Shown: positions 7,625 to 16,488, numbered from the stretch's first letter. The stretch is DNA of 42,774 nt from Methylobacter sp. (GCA_004299305.1 SCPZ01000071.1:1-42774), one strand, 5' to 3'. The notes: generated by a model not told the origin, from the sequence alone. Translations and numbers: made by a program.

Positions 7625-7825
7625 ATGACTATTGATCGCGTGGTTTTTGCCGTAGCAGGCAGCTTTATTTTGATTAGCTTGTTATTGGCTCATTATCATT
7701 CTGAATTGTGGCTGTGGTTCACCGCTTTTGTCGGCGCAAACTTGTTGCAATCGGCATTTACCGGGTTTTGCCCGATGGCCATCATACTTAAAAAATTGGG
7801 TGTTAAGTCGGGTAGTGCATTCTGA
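7625..7825 (+). CDS. DUF2892 (YgaP-like) small inner-membrane protein
   Basis: 66 residues with two membrane spans (about 8-25 and 29-50). The [15 protein letters not shown] block is the diagnostic DUF2892 motif, with the conserved Cys-Pro. This domain is often found next to or fused with rhodaneses and other sulfur-handling proteins, and here it is co-transcribed with sqr (one-base gap). Its molecular role is not established; membrane handling of sulfane sulfur is a reasonable inference. Confidence 0.82.
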   Translation: MTIDRVVFAVAGSFILISLLLAHYHSELWLWFTAFVGANLLQSAFTGFCPMAIILKKLGVKSGSAF

Positions 7826-7839
7826 TTAATTCATTCAGA

Positions 7840-7934
7840 TAGAACACGGATGACACAGATTAGACGGATTTAAGCGGATTTTTTATACATCTTTATCAGT
7901 GATTATCAGTCAAATCCGTGTCATCTGTGTTCTA
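7840..7934. repeat. dispersed paired-end repeat, copy 1
   Basis: The element starts TAGAACACGGATGACAC and ends with the reverse complement (GTGTCATCTGTGTTCTA), with ATCAGTGATTATCAGTCAAA in the right half. Related copies lie at 14110-14303 and 18439-18620, and a right half alone at 37732-37777. Non-coding; nature unknown, MITE- or REP-like. Confidence 0.75.
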
Positions 7935-7939
7935 TTACA

Positions 7940-7970
7940 CCTCGTTCCCACGTGCTACGTGGGAACGAGG
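7940..7970. repeat. REP palindrome, possible terminator for sqr-DUF2892
   Basis: CCTCGTTCCCACGT, GCT, ACGTGGGAACGAGG is a perfect 14-bp inverted repeat around three bases. The same CGTTCCCACG unit recurs four times in 39257-39492. Lying between the DUF2892 gene and tolC it could also form a strong transcript hairpin, though there is no U-tract. Confidence 0.75.
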
Positions 7971-7995
7971 AATTCTTTAACAGGTACACAAGTAC

Positions 7996-9402
7996 GTGAA
8001 GATTATGCTTAAAGCAATACGATACAAATTAGCATTGGGCCTGTTATCGATACTGTTACTATCGAGCGGTTCATCTGTAGCGGAGCAGGTACATCAAAAA
8101 TCTGCCGATAAAGCCGCAGCGGAAAAACCAATCGGCCAATCCTTTACACTGGATCAGGCTATTGATTACGCATTATCCAATAATCCCGACCTGCAAATCG
8201 CCGCAGAACGCATCGGACAGGCCGAAGCTCAATTAGGCGTAGCATTGTCGGCGTTTTATCCGCAACTGACTGCTAAAGTCGGCTACGATCATTCCAACAA
8301 TCCCGCGCAGGTCTTTTCGATGATTGTGGCGCAAAGGGATTTCAATGCCAATTCTATCAATAACATTAACAATCCCGGTTATCGGCAAAACTTTCGTCCC
8401 GAAATCATAGGCAAACTGTCTTTGTTTCGTGGCGGTCAGGATTATCAAAACAGCAAAGCGGCGGAGTTGGGTATAGATGCTGCGGAGTTCGAACGCTCAA
8501 CGGTGCGCAATGCCTTGATCGAAGCCGTAACCGCCTCCTATTACGCCTATTTGGCCGCGCAGGAAGCGGATAAAGTCGCCCAGGATTCCATTGCCGCAAT
8601 CACCAGCGAGCTAAAGCAAACGAAACTGCGCTACGAAGCCGGAACCGTACTTAAGTCCGATGTTTTATCGCTGGAAGTGAAATTGGCTGAAGCGCAGGAA
8701 GCTGAAATCAGGGCAGCCAACGGCATTGAGCTGGCTAAAACCGGCATCGCTACCTTACTCGGCTTGGCCACGGATCAAGCGTTTACTGTCGCGTCGGCAG
8801 CTTCGAAGCTGCCCGAACCCAAGTTGAGCGTAGCGTTTAACGACTTGCTTGAACTTGCGATGACGCAACGCCCTGAAGTTAAAGCGGCCGCCAGTCAGGT
8901 GGAAATCGCTCAGGCCAAGTTAAAAAGCGAACAGGGCGCTTATTTGCCTAAAGCCGACGCTTACGTGAGTTACGGTCAAAACAGCCAATCTCCCGGATTT
9001 TCCAGTGCTAAAGACAATGTCACCGCCGGAGTCAGCGTCGAAATGGATTTGTTTTCCGGCCTGGAAACCAAAAACCGCGTCAGCGCTGCTGAACGAAAAG
9101 CCGCCGAAGCGCGTGAAACGGAGCGCAAAACAAAATTGGCTATCGAACAGGAAGTTAAAATCGCTTTTCTGAAGATGGAAGAAGCCTTGGCCCGTATGCG
9201 CGTTACCGAAGCATCGGTTGCCGCTGCCGATGAAGCGTTAAGACTGGTTAATGAACAACGGCGCGCGGAAACAGTGACGGTCACCCGTTATATCGAAGCT
9301 GAAGTTGCTAAAAATAAAGCTCATTCGAACACGATTGCAGCGCATTACGATGCCTTGGGCGCCGAAGCAGCATTGAAAAAAGCGGTCGGCGACTGGAAAT
9401 AA
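7996..9402 (+). CDS. TolC-family outer-membrane efflux protein
   Basis: A 468-residue protein (GTG at 7996; an ATG three codons on is equally possible). The signal peptide ends near residue 29 (LLSILLLSSGSSVA). Two homologous OEP repeats follow: the first from SFTLDQAIDYALSNNPDLQI, the second from LLELAMTQRPEVKAAASQVE, each with long coiled-coil helices and short strand segments such as LTAKVGYDHS and ADAYVSYGQN. Such proteins trimerise into the outer-membrane duct of tripartite pumps. Same strand as the membrane fusion and RND genes downstream, which very likely supply the rest of the pump, although a 376-bp repeat-rich gap separates them. Confidence 0.92.
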   Translation: MKIMLKAIRYKLALGLLSILLLSSGSSVAEQVHQKSADKAAAEKPIGQSFTLDQAIDYALSNNPDLQIAAERIGQAEAQLGVALSAFYPQLTAKVGYDHSNNPAQVFSMIVAQRDFNANSINNINNPGYRQNFRPEIIGKLSLFRGGQDYQNSKAAELGIDAAEFERSTVRNALIEAVTASYYAYLAAQEADKVAQDSIAAITSELKQTKLRYEAGTVLKSDVLSLEVKLAEAQEAEIRAANGIELAKTGIATLLGLATDQAFTVASAASKLPEPKLSVAFNDLLELAMTQRPEVKAAASQVEIAQAKLKSEQGAYLPKADAYVSYGQNSQSPGFSSAKDNVTAGVSVEMDLFSGLETKNRVSAAERKAAEARETERKTKLAIEQEVKIAFLKMEEALARMRVTEASVAAADEALRLVNEQRRAETVTVTRYIEAEVAKNKAHSNTIAAHYDALGAEAALKKAVGDWK

Positions 9403-9420
9403 AACCTAAACAGCGATTGG

Positions 9421-9748
9421 TCCACGAAAAGCACGAAAGACACGAAAAATACTAAATGAATCGGTATTTATTCGGTGTGACGAACAGTCCCTTCTCCCTC
9501 AGGGATGCCTACATGGATGTAGGTAGTAGAGCAACGCAGGAGCAGTTGCCGAGAAGGTTAGGATGAGGGGATCAAAAAAAGCATTTTTCCTTGCTTTAGA
9601 TTCCCCCCTCACCCAACCCTCTCGGCAATGCAGGAGCAATTGCCGAGAGGGCTTTTACGCTTTGCGCTGAATATTTATATGAATCATTTGTTATATTTCG
9701 CAACTATTCTTCCTTGAATATTTTTGTGCTTTTCGTGTCTTTCCTGGA
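9421..9748. repeat. nested composite repeat between tolC and the membrane fusion gene
   Basis: The outer ends are inverted: CCACGAAAAGCACGAAAGAC at 9422 and, on the other strand, CAGGAAAGACACGAAAAGCA ending at 9747. Inside is a second family: GCCGAGAAGGTTAGGATGAG near 9547 faces CCCTCACCCAACCCTCTC near 9606. Within that, CCCTCTCGGCAAT (9617-9629) and ATTGCCGAGAGGG (9639-9651) form a perfect 13-bp stem. The phrase GCAGGAGCA-TTGCCGAG occurs twice in direct orientation. Non-coding; a nested insertion of two repeat families. The rest of 9403-9778 holds only the upstream region of the next gene. Confidence 0.7.
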
Positions 9749-9778
9749 CAAATGTTTTTTTAAGACAAAGGAAACCTT

Positions 9779-10861
9779 ATGTCACAAACCGAACCCAAAA
9801 ATATCAATAAAATCGTCACTATTTCCACTGCCGTTTTAGCCTTAATCCTGTTATTGCTTTATATGCAAGGCAGTTTTGTCAGCAAAGTGCCGCCCGGAAC
9901 AAGTTCGCAAGTCGTCGATTTAAAAATGCCGATAAGCATGTTTGTTGTTGAAAAAAAACAGGTTGACGATATTCTCAGCTGGCCCGGCACGGTAAAGTCG
10001 AGAACCGTGGCCAATATTGCCCCAAAAATGACGGCCCGGATTATCGAGATCAAGGTTAATTCCGGGGATAAGGTTAAAAAAGGCGACTTAATCGCCCGTT
10101 TGGATGAGCGCGATATTAAGGCCCAGGAAAATGCAGCCCTGGCCGCGCTTGCCGGTGCAAACGCCCAGGCAAACCGAGCCCAGGCAGACGAACAACGCAC
10201 CCGCAGTTTATACAGTAAGGAAGCTGCAACCCGAGAAAACTTCGATGCGGTAATCGCCGACGCGAAAGAGGCGAAAGCAGGCGTAAGCCAGGCAACAAGC
10301 ACGATCACGGAAATCAGGAGCCATTTGGCCGATACCCTGTTAGTCGCTCCTTTTGACGGCATTATTGTTAAACGTCTTAAAGAGCCCGGTGACATGGGCC
10401 TGCCCGGCGTTCCGGTGGCGACCTTGCAAACGCCGCAAGGTTTAAGGCTTGAAGCCGACGTACCGACTAGCTGCGCCGGACGATACGGTATCGGCATGGA
10501 TGTCATGGTGCGCATCGATACCTTGGGTCTCACAACCAACGCGCAAATTGACGAGATCAGCCCCGAAGTCGACCCGCAAACCCGCACCCAGCTGATTAAG
10601 ATTGCATTGCCTGCTATCGAAGGCCTGCAACCGGGCTATTTCGGCTGGTTGGAGCAAGCTTGCGATCAGCACGAAGCCTTATTGATCCCTGCCGATGCAG
10701 TGCAGCATATCGGGCAATTGGAAGTCGTCAAGGTTTGGTCGGAGGATAGGGAGCTTATGCGGCATATCAGAACCGGTAAAACCTTCGGTGACCAAGTTGA
10801 GGTCATTTCCGGCCTGCATGTCGGCGAAACCGTCATGACTCATCTTCAGCAGGTGCAATGA
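9779..10861 (+). CDS. RND efflux periplasmic membrane-fusion protein (HlyD/AcrA family)
   Basis: A 360-residue adaptor. One N-terminal span (about 17-33, IVTISTAVLALILLLLYM) anchors it; the lipoyl half-motifs flank an alpha-hairpin (IIEIKVNSGDKVKKGDLIAR before, ADTLLVAPFDGIIVKRL after), then beta-barrel and membrane-proximal parts (PEVDPQTRTQLIKIALP; ADAVQHIGQLEVVKVW). It links the inner-membrane RND pump to TolC. AAGGAAACC precedes the ATG. Its stop overlaps the RND start by 4 bp (ATGA), so the two are translationally coupled. Confidence 0.92.
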   Translation: MSQTEPKNINKIVTISTAVLALILLLLYMQGSFVSKVPPGTSSQVVDLKMPISMFVVEKKQVDDILSWPGTVKSRTVANIAPKMTARIIEIKVNSGDKVKKGDLIARLDERDIKAQENAALAALAGANAQANRAQADEQRTRSLYSKEAATRENFDAVIADAKEAKAGVSQATSTITEIRSHLADTLLVAPFDGIIVKRLKEPGDMGLPGVPVATLQTPQGLRLEADVPTSCAGRYGIGMDVMVRIDTLGLTTNAQIDEISPEVDPQTRTQLIKIALPAIEGLQPGYFGWLEQACDQHEALLIPADAVQHIGQLEVVKVWSEDRELMRHIRTGKTFGDQVEVISGLHVGETVMTHLQQVQ

Positions 10862-13800
10862 TGGACGACCTGCAAAACCAAGGCCCTAAACGCGGCTTGA
10901 CAACCAAGATTGTCGAAATCTTTACCACCTCCCAGCTGTCGATACTGTTCCTGGTTATTTCACTGCTGGCCGGAGTTGCGGCGCTAATCCTCACGCCGCG
11001 TGAGGAAGATCCGCAAATTGTCGTGCCGGTTATGGATGTGCTGATTGAATATCCGGGCGCTTCCAGCGAAGAAGTCGAAAAACTGGTCGCCACTCCGTTG
11101 GAGGTTTTACTCAAACAGGTTGAAGGCGTGGAATATGTGTATTCCGTGTCCAAACCCGGTGCGGCGCTGGTTACCGTGCGTTATTTCGTCGGCCAGGATT
11201 TTGAAGACAGCTTGGTCAAGACCTGGGACCGGCTGATGTCCAACCAGAACCTGATTCCTCCCGGCGTAACGCACTGGAAAGTGTCGCCGGTTGAAATCGA
11301 TAACGTGCCTATCGTTTTAATGACGCTTTCCGCACAGAATGATGATTACGATTCGATGGCCTTGCGCCGTATCGCCGACGAGCTGATTATTTCGTTGAGA
11401 AGCGTCGGCGATGTCGGTAAAAGCTGGGTGGTCGGTGGCGAGCAGCGGCGGGTATCGATTTATGCCAATCCTGCGTCACTGGCGGCCCATGGTGTAACCT
11501 TGCTTGAAATCACCCAGGCACTGGCTAATGCCAACGTTAATCTGCAAGTCGGCAACATCGAACGCGGCAATCGTGAAATCCTGCTGGAAGCCGGGCCGCA
11601 TTTCGAGTCGTCGAACGAAGTGGGAGCGACCGTCATTAAAAGCGTTGCCGGACGTCCGGTTTACCTGCGCGATGTGGCGCGCATTGAAGACGGCCCGGCG
11701 GATGTCGATCATTACACCCGCATCGGTTTCGGCCCTGCGGTTGATGAGATGCCGACGATAGGCAAAGCCTCCGGCAACCAGCCGCAAGTCGGGCAAGAGC
11801 GGCAGATGGTCACTATTGCCGTCGCCAAACGCAAGGGCAGCAATGCGGTCAATGTCGCCGAAGCCGTTATCGCCACGGCGGAGAAGCTGCACGGCACGTT
11901 GATCCCCGAAGATATTTTATTGAGTATCAGCCGCGATTACGGAGAAACGGCCAACCATAAAGTCAACGAATTGGTTAAGCATTTGAGTTTTGCGATTGTG
12001 ATTATCGTGGTGTTGCTGGCCTTTTCGTTGGGGCTCAAAGAGTCGTTTATCGTGTCTATCGCGGTGCCGATGACCTTGGCGCTGACCTTGTTGCTGGATT
12101 ATATCTCCGGCTATACGATCAACCGCGTCACCCTGTTTGCGTTGATTTTGTCGTTGGGCCTGCTGGTCGACGACCCGATCGTCGATGTCGAGAACATCCA
12201 CAGACACTATAAGTTACGCAAAGAATCGCCGCTGCAAGCGCTGTTGACGGCGGTCGATGAAGTCAGGCCGCCGACCATTCTGGCGACTTTTACGGTGATA
12301 GTGTCATTTTTGCCGATGTTTTTTATCACCGGCATGATGGGGCCGTACATGGCGCCGATGGCTTTTAACGTGCCGATAGCGATGATTGTTTCGTTGATTG
12401 TCGCGTTTACCGTTACGCCTTGGGCGAGTTTCAAGCTGCTGCAAAGCGAATATCACAGCCACAGCGACGAAGCGCCGTTGGAGCTTAAACAGACTTTCAT
12501 CTACCGAATTTATCGCGCAGCGCTCGGACCTTTGCTTGCGACTTCGGGGCGGGCCAAGTTATTTTTACTGATTGTGCTGGTGGCTTTCGTGGCCTCGACC
12601 CTGCTGGCCGTTACCCGCGCCGTGCCGCTCAAATTATTGCCGTTCGACAATAAAAACGAGCTGCAAATCATGATCGATATGCCGCGCGGTTCGACGCTTG
12701 AACAAACCGATGAAGTCGCGCGCGCTTTGGGCAGCTATCTTGCCACCGTCAACGAAGTCACCGATTATCAAACCTACACCGGCCTTGCCGCACCGATGGA
12801 TTTTAACGGCATGGTTCGCCATTATTATTTACGTAGCGGCGGTTATGTCGGTGAAGTCAGGATCAATTTATTGCCTAAAGACCGGCGCGAGCAGCAATCG
12901 CACGAAATCGCCTTGCGTATGCGGCCTGAAATAGAACGGCTAGGCAAAAAATACGGCGCGAATCTTAAAATTACCGAAATTCCACCAGGGCCGCCGGTGC
13001 TGTCCGATTTGGTCGCCGAAGTCTACGGTCCGCCTGAAGCCGGTATTGACGATTTGGTCGCCGTCTCCAAGCGAGTCAGGGCCGACATGGAAAAAACCGA
13101 AGGCGTGGTCGATGTCGATGACTTTTCCGAGGCGCAACATGACAAGGTGCATTTTCAGTTAAACCGTGAAAAAGCGGCCTTGTCCGGGGTTAGCGTCGAG
13201 CAAGTTGCCCAAACCCTGCGCATCGCAGCCGCAGGCCAAAACGTGGGCATCGTTCATATAGACAGCGAACGCCAGCCTCTGGAAATTACTTTGCAACTGC
13301 CGCGTGCGCTCCGCTCGTCTGTTGCCGATTTATTGGCGTTGCGGGTTAAAACCGGGCAGGGCGACCTGATTCCGTTAAGCGAAATAGGCAGCGCCAATAT
13401 AGAAAGCGAAGATCAGCCTATTTTTCACAAGAACCTGCAACGAGTGAATTATGTGATTGCCGGAATGGCCGGACGTAGCCCGGTGGAAGCGGTTTTCGAC
13501 TTGAATGACACTATGTCTGAACGCCCCTTGCCGGAAGGCTATAGAGCCGAATTAGCTGGGGAGGGCGAATGGAAAATCACTGTCGATGTGTTTCGTGATC
13601 TTGGCTTAGCCTTTGCGGCCGCGTTAGTGATGATCTACGTGCTGCTGGTCGGGCAAACCGGGTCGCTGAGCGTGCCGTTGGTGATGATGATCGCCATCCC
13701 GTTGACCGTGATAGGCATCATGCCGGGCTTTTGGGTGCTTAACCTGTTTGCTACGCCCATTGCCGGTTACCCGAACCCGATTTATTTCACCGCCACCGCG

Positions 13801-14112
13801 ATGATAGGCATGATTGCGTTGGCGGGTATTGTCGTGCGCAACTCGATTATCCTGATCGATTTTATCGAACGCATTCGCGCCCGTGCCGATGTTACGCTGG
13901 CGGAAGCCCTGATTGAAGCCGGTGCGATACGCTTGAGGCCGATATTCTTGACCGCCGGAGCGGCCATGTTCGGCGCCTTTGTGATTATCCTGGACCCGAT
14001 ATTTTCTGGCTTGGCATGGAGCTTTATTTTTGGGATTTTTGCCTCGACCTTGTTTTCATTGTTAGTGATTCCGGTGGTTTATTTTTTGATTAACAAGGAT
14101 GCTACAAAATAG
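10858..14112 (+). CDS. RND-family efflux permease
   Basis: A 1084-residue inner-membrane transporter with the AcrB layout: a first span at about 25-45, a large periplasmic loop, a bundle of spans from about 370, a second periplasmic loop, and a second bundle near 910-1080. The proton-relay Asp pair of TM4 is in GLLVDDPIVDVENIHRHYK (Asp438-Asp439). The periplasmic REEDPQIVVPVMDV and YPGASSEEVEKLVATPLE blocks are typical of the family. Its placement between sqr and YeeE/YedE genes suggests a role in exporting sulfur-related or electrophilic products, but substrate cannot be read from sequence. The stop codon TAG is also the first three bases of dispersed repeat copy 2. Confidence 0.93.
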   Translation: MMDDLQNQGPKRGLTTKIVEIFTTSQLSILFLVISLLAGVAALILTPREEDPQIVVPVMDVLIEYPGASSEEVEKLVATPLEVLLKQVEGVEYVYSVSKPGAALVTVRYFVGQDFEDSLVKTWDRLMSNQNLIPPGVTHWKVSPVEIDNVPIVLMTLSAQNDDYDSMALRRIADELIISLRSVGDVGKSWVVGGEQRRVSIYANPASLAAHGVTLLEITQALANANVNLQVGNIERGNREILLEAGPHFESSNEVGATVIKSVAGRPVYLRDVARIEDGPADVDHYTRIGFGPAVDEMPTIGKASGNQPQVGQERQMVTIAVAKRKGSNAVNVAEAVIATAEKLHGTLIPEDILLSISRDYGETANHKVNELVKHLSFAIVIIVVLLAFSLGLKESFIVSIAVPMTLALTLLLDYISGYTINRVTLFALILSLGLLVDDPIVDVENIHRHYKLRKESPLQALLTAVDEVRPPTILATFTVIVSFLPMFFITGMMGPYMAPMAFNVPIAMIVSLIVAFTVTPWASFKLLQSEYHSHSDEAPLELKQTFIYRIYRAALGPLLATSGRAKLFLLIVLVAFVASTLLAVTRAVPLKLLPFDNKNELQIMIDMPRGSTLEQTDEVARALGSYLATVNEVTDYQTYTGLAAPMDFNGMVRHYYLRSGGYVGEVRINLLPKDRREQQSHEIALRMRPEIERLGKKYGANLKITEIPPGPPVLSDLVAEVYGPPEAGIDDLVAVSKRVRADMEKTEGVVDVDDFSEAQHDKVHFQLNREKAALSGVSVEQVAQTLRIAAAGQNVGIVHIDSERQPLEITLQLPRALRSSVADLLALRVKTGQGDLIPLSEIGSANIESEDQPIFHKNLQRVNYVIAGMAGRSPVEAVFDLNDTMSERPLPEGYRAELAGEGEWKITVDVFRDLGLAFAAALVMIYVLLVGQTGSLSVPLVMMIAIPLTVIGIMPGFWVLNLFATPIAGYPNPIYFTATAMIGMIALAGIVVRNSIILIDFIERIRARADVTLAEALIEAGAIRLRPIFLTAGAAMFGAFVIILDPIFSGLAWSFIFGIFASTLFSLLVIPVVYFLINKDATK

Positions 14113-14303
14113 AACACGGATGACACGGATTAGGCTGATAAACACGGATAAATTTAACTGATAAAATGGAACATCTTCATAAAGACATAGGCATCGCCCA
14201 ATTGGGTGCTACGATTTTTTTACTTTAATGTAAAGCAATGGCTTGGCTTCGGCTGTTTTAAAAATCCGTTTAAATCCGTCTAATCAGTGTCATCCGTGTG
14301 CTA
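14110..14303. repeat. dispersed paired-end repeat, copy 2
   Basis: Begins TAGAACACGGATGACACGG and ends GTGTCATCCGTGTGCTA, the same ends as copy 1 but with a longer middle (about 194 bp). It starts exactly at the RND stop codon, so the insertion or recombination supplied or preserved that stop. The rest of the gap between the convergent RND and YeeE genes holds nothing else visible. Confidence 0.75.
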
Positions 14304-14330
14304 TTTAATTACAGAAGGAAACCGGTAAAT

Positions 14331-14747
14331 TCACTTTCCCCGCCTCTCAATCATGCCGAACAAAGCCATTCCGGCCAGCATCGACACAACGAATACCAAT
14401 GCCTTGGGTTGTCCTGCGGCAGCACTTACCACCGCAGGCCCAGGGCAAAATCCTGACAGCCCCCAGCCGATGCCAAAAACCAGGCTGCCAATGAGTAAAC
14501 CTTTATCCAGCTCGGTTGCAGAGGATAATTGCATAGGTTCTCCCAGCAAACTGCGCTGGCGTTTTTTAGCGACAGTAAAGGCCCCGGCCCCAACCAGGAT
14601 GGCGCCGCCCATGACGAATGCGAGAGACGGGTCCCAAGTGCCGGCCAAATCCAGAAAACCTATGACCTTCGATGGATCGGTCATGCCGGAGATGATCAGG
14701 CCCAGGCCAAACAACAGGCCAACGAGAAACGCATTAAGATTCAACAT
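14331..14747 (-). CDS. YeeE/YedE-family (DUF6691) half-transporter, second of pair
   Basis: Start ATG 14747 is chosen because MLNLNAFLVGLLFGLGLIIS is the family N-terminus and lies 2 bp after the upstream partner's stop; the longer frame to 14876 merely overlaps that partner. This gives 138 residues with about four spans. Motifs: GMTDPSKVIGFLD and GWGLSGFCPGPAVVS, the second carrying the Cys that lines the sulfur path in YeeE/TsuA-like transporters. Two half-size YeeE proteins in tandem (compare PmpA/PmpB) move thiosulfate or sulfane-sulfur species across the inner membrane. Convergent with the RND operon and close to sqr, which fits sulfur traffic. Confidence 0.87.
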   Translation of the reverse strand: MLNLNAFLVGLLFGLGLIISGMTDPSKVIGFLDLAGTWDPSLAFVMGGAILVGAGAFTVAKKRQRSLLGEPMQLSSATELDKGLLIGSLVFGIGWGLSGFCPGPAVVSAAAGQPKALVFVVSMLAGMALFGMIERRGK

Positions 14748-14749
14748 GT

Positions 14750-15187
14750 TTATAGCCCTATCAAATGGTGGGTCAGGTAGACGGTGATAAAACCCGCCGT
14801 CATGAAAGTCAGCGTGGCCGCTATAGACCGAATCGAGCCGCGAGAAATGCCGCAGACGCCATGGCCGCTGGTGCATCCAGACGCATAGCTGGTGCCCAAG
14901 CCTACCAGCAGTCCGGCAATGACCAATTGCCCTGTTCCCGCTTCGATAGTCACGGTGGGCATATCGAAGGCAAATCGATAAACAAAAGGCGATGCCGCCA
15001 AGCCGAGCAGGAACAGCACGCGCCAGAGCTTGTCTCCTTTGTCGGCCTGAATCAGGCCAGCCAAAATTCCGCTGATACCGGCAATCCGGCCATTTAATAA
15101 CACAAACATGGCAGCGGCTATGCCGATCAATAAGCCGCCACAGAGACCGGCAATATAGGCGCTGTGGGTAAAATCAGATGGATTCAT
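14750..15187 (-). CDS. YeeE/YedE-family half-transporter, first of pair
   Basis: Start ATG 15187 (MNPSDFTHSAYIAGLCGGLL) is preferred to the upstream frame extension, which has no family similarity. 145 residues, about four spans. SYASGCTSGHGVCGISRGS is the hallmark YeeE motif with two conserved Cys and a His-Gly; it forms half of the substrate pathway and the second gene's GFCPGP the other half. The two genes are 2 bp apart and surely co-expressed. The direction and exact substrate (thiosulfate, polysulfide or other) are inferred from the family and from sqr nearby. Confidence 0.88.
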   Translation of the reverse strand: MNPSDFTHSAYIAGLCGGLLIGIAAAMFVLLNGRIAGISGILAGLIQADKGDKLWRVLFLLGLAASPFVYRFAFDMPTVTIEAGTGQLVIAGLLVGLGTSYASGCTSGHGVCGISRGSIRSIAATLTFMTAGFITVYLTHHLIGL

Positions 15188-15438
15188 GTTTTTCTCTAAT
15201 AATGTGGACGCTGTATTGTAAAACATTTATCGCATCGAAAAGGCTTAACAACCGTCGGGATTAAGATGCCCCAGAAACAAAATCAGCACTTCATTCAGCG
15301 TATACCCTTGAAAGCCGAAAAAACAGGCGCAATGTTAATAGCTGCTTTTTATTATGCTGCTGACAAATGTTATTTATTTTTGACCAGTTCGCGTAAAATC
15401 AAACGTTCAGAATTTGATTAACAATACCGGGAAACACC

Positions 15439-15822
15439 ATGAAAAAAATTCTTTTCTTAACTGTTTTATTGTCGGCAGCAACAGCTTTTGCTGATGATGC
15501 CAAAAATGAATGGCAGAACACTACTCTTTCTGATGCCACAATTAAGAAAATCCAGGATGCAGGGTATCAATATAAAAAGTGTGTTTCAGCTGAAATGCAA
15601 AAAACCGCTCACCAGGAGCAGGAGAGTCGCCGGGCGACTGAAGAGATTATGAAGCAATGCGAGCCGGTTTTATCCCAGATGCGAGAAATTTATTTGGCTG
15701 AAAAAGTGCCGGGTACCATTGCCGACCGCCATTTAAAACAGATGCGCATGCAAACTACTCGTAATGTGCTGCAAGGGATGATGTTTGCCGAAGCGGCCCG
15801 TAAATCCGGTCAACAACAATAA
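15439..15822 (+). CDS. hypothetical periplasmic protein
   Basis: 127 residues, not recognised. A signal peptide (MKKILFLTVLLSAATAFA, cleavage before Asp-Asp near residue 19) predicts export. The mature part is polar and largely helical, with two Cys (in YQYKKCVSAE and MKQCEPVLSQM) that could form a disulfide. It lies 18 bp before the DUF2760-Hsp70 pair on the same strand and may belong to that operon. The gap 15188-15438 upstream holds the divergent promoters and no gene I can support. Confidence 0.7.
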   Translation: MKKILFLTVLLSAATAFADDAKNEWQNTTLSDATIKKIQDAGYQYKKCVSAEMQKTAHQEQESRRATEEIMKQCEPVLSQMREIYLAEKVPGTIADRHLKQMRMQTTRNVLQGMMFAEAARKSGQQQ

Positions 15823-15840
15823 CTAAAAGAGCCTTATGTA

Positions 15841-16488
15841 ATGAATACCTATGCAATCGATTTATCTTTAAAACCCACCACATTCGATTTATGGCACGTT
15901 TGTCTGGCGGGCACTGTTGCCGTCTTGTCGCTGATTTTGATCGTGTTATTGCTGTCGATGTTGATCGCAGTGCTTCGTTGCAAGAAAAAACCGGCAATTC
16001 AGCCTGCAGTCGCAACACCTGAGCCGGTAGTAAAAATCGTCGAAAAAATTGTCGAAGTTGAAAAACTTGTTCATGCGCCGGCGCCTGAACCGGTCGTGTT
16101 AAAAGAGGCTACCCCGGATGCCGCTTTGCAATTACTGGGTCTGCTGCAAAAAGAAGCGCGCTTTATCGATTTTATTAAAGAGGATATTGCCGCTTTCAGC
16201 GATGCGGATATTGGCGTTGCCGCCCGTGTCGTACATGAAGGCTGTAATAAAGCGATTAATGAACATTTTACCTTGGCCACCGTTCGTAGCGAGCAGGAAG
16301 GCAGTAAAATTACCTTGCAGCAGGGTTTTGACGCTGCTGCAGTGCGCTTAACCGGCAATATCGTCGGTACTGCGCCTTTTACCGGCACGCTGGTTCATAA
16401 GGGCTGGCAAGTTACCGGCATCAAGTTGCCCAAACTGACGGCAGGACATAATGCCGCTATTGTTGCACCGGCTGAGGTTGAGTTATGA
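15841..16488 (+). CDS. DUF2760 domain protein, membrane-anchored
   Basis: 215 residues: one strong transmembrane segment at about 20-46 (LAGTVAVLSLILIVLLLSML), a Pro/Val/Glu-rich linker (about 55-90, with VVKIVEKIVEVEKLV), then the DUF2760 domain from about 95 (AALQLLGLLQKEARFIDFIK, then DADIGVAARVVHEGC). Function unknown. The stop overlaps the Hsp70 start by 4 bp (ATGA). DUF2760 genes are regularly paired with atypical Hsp70 genes, so this is probably a membrane partner or client adaptor for that chaperone; that role is inference. Confidence 0.85.
   Translation: MNTYAIDLSLKPTTFDLWHVCLAGTVAVLSLILIVLLLSMLIAVLRCKKKPAIQPAVATPEPVVKIVEKIVEVEKLVHAPAPEPVVLKEATPDAALQLLGLLQKEARFIDFIKEDIAAFSDADIGVAARVVHEGCNKAINEHFTLATVRSEQEGSKITLQQGFDAAAVRLTGNIVGTAPFTGTLVHKGWQVTGIKLPKLTAGHNAAIVAPAEVEL

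Noticed and set aside
7996-14112. Heavy-metal (CusCBA) assignment for the tripartite pump
   Set aside because: No metal-binding Met/His motifs were evident and no metal regulator or chaperone is adjacent; only the general RND family is supported.
14750-14876. Longer N-terminus for the second YeeE gene
   Set aside because: The extension overlaps the coding sequence of the first YeeE gene in another frame and shows no hydrophobic or family pattern; the ATG at 14747 fits better.
15241-15329. Minus-strand stretch reading FGFQGYTLNEVLILFLGHLN before a stop
   Set aside because: It looks like a possible C-terminal gene remnant, but it is short, has no start, and I cannot match it to a family.
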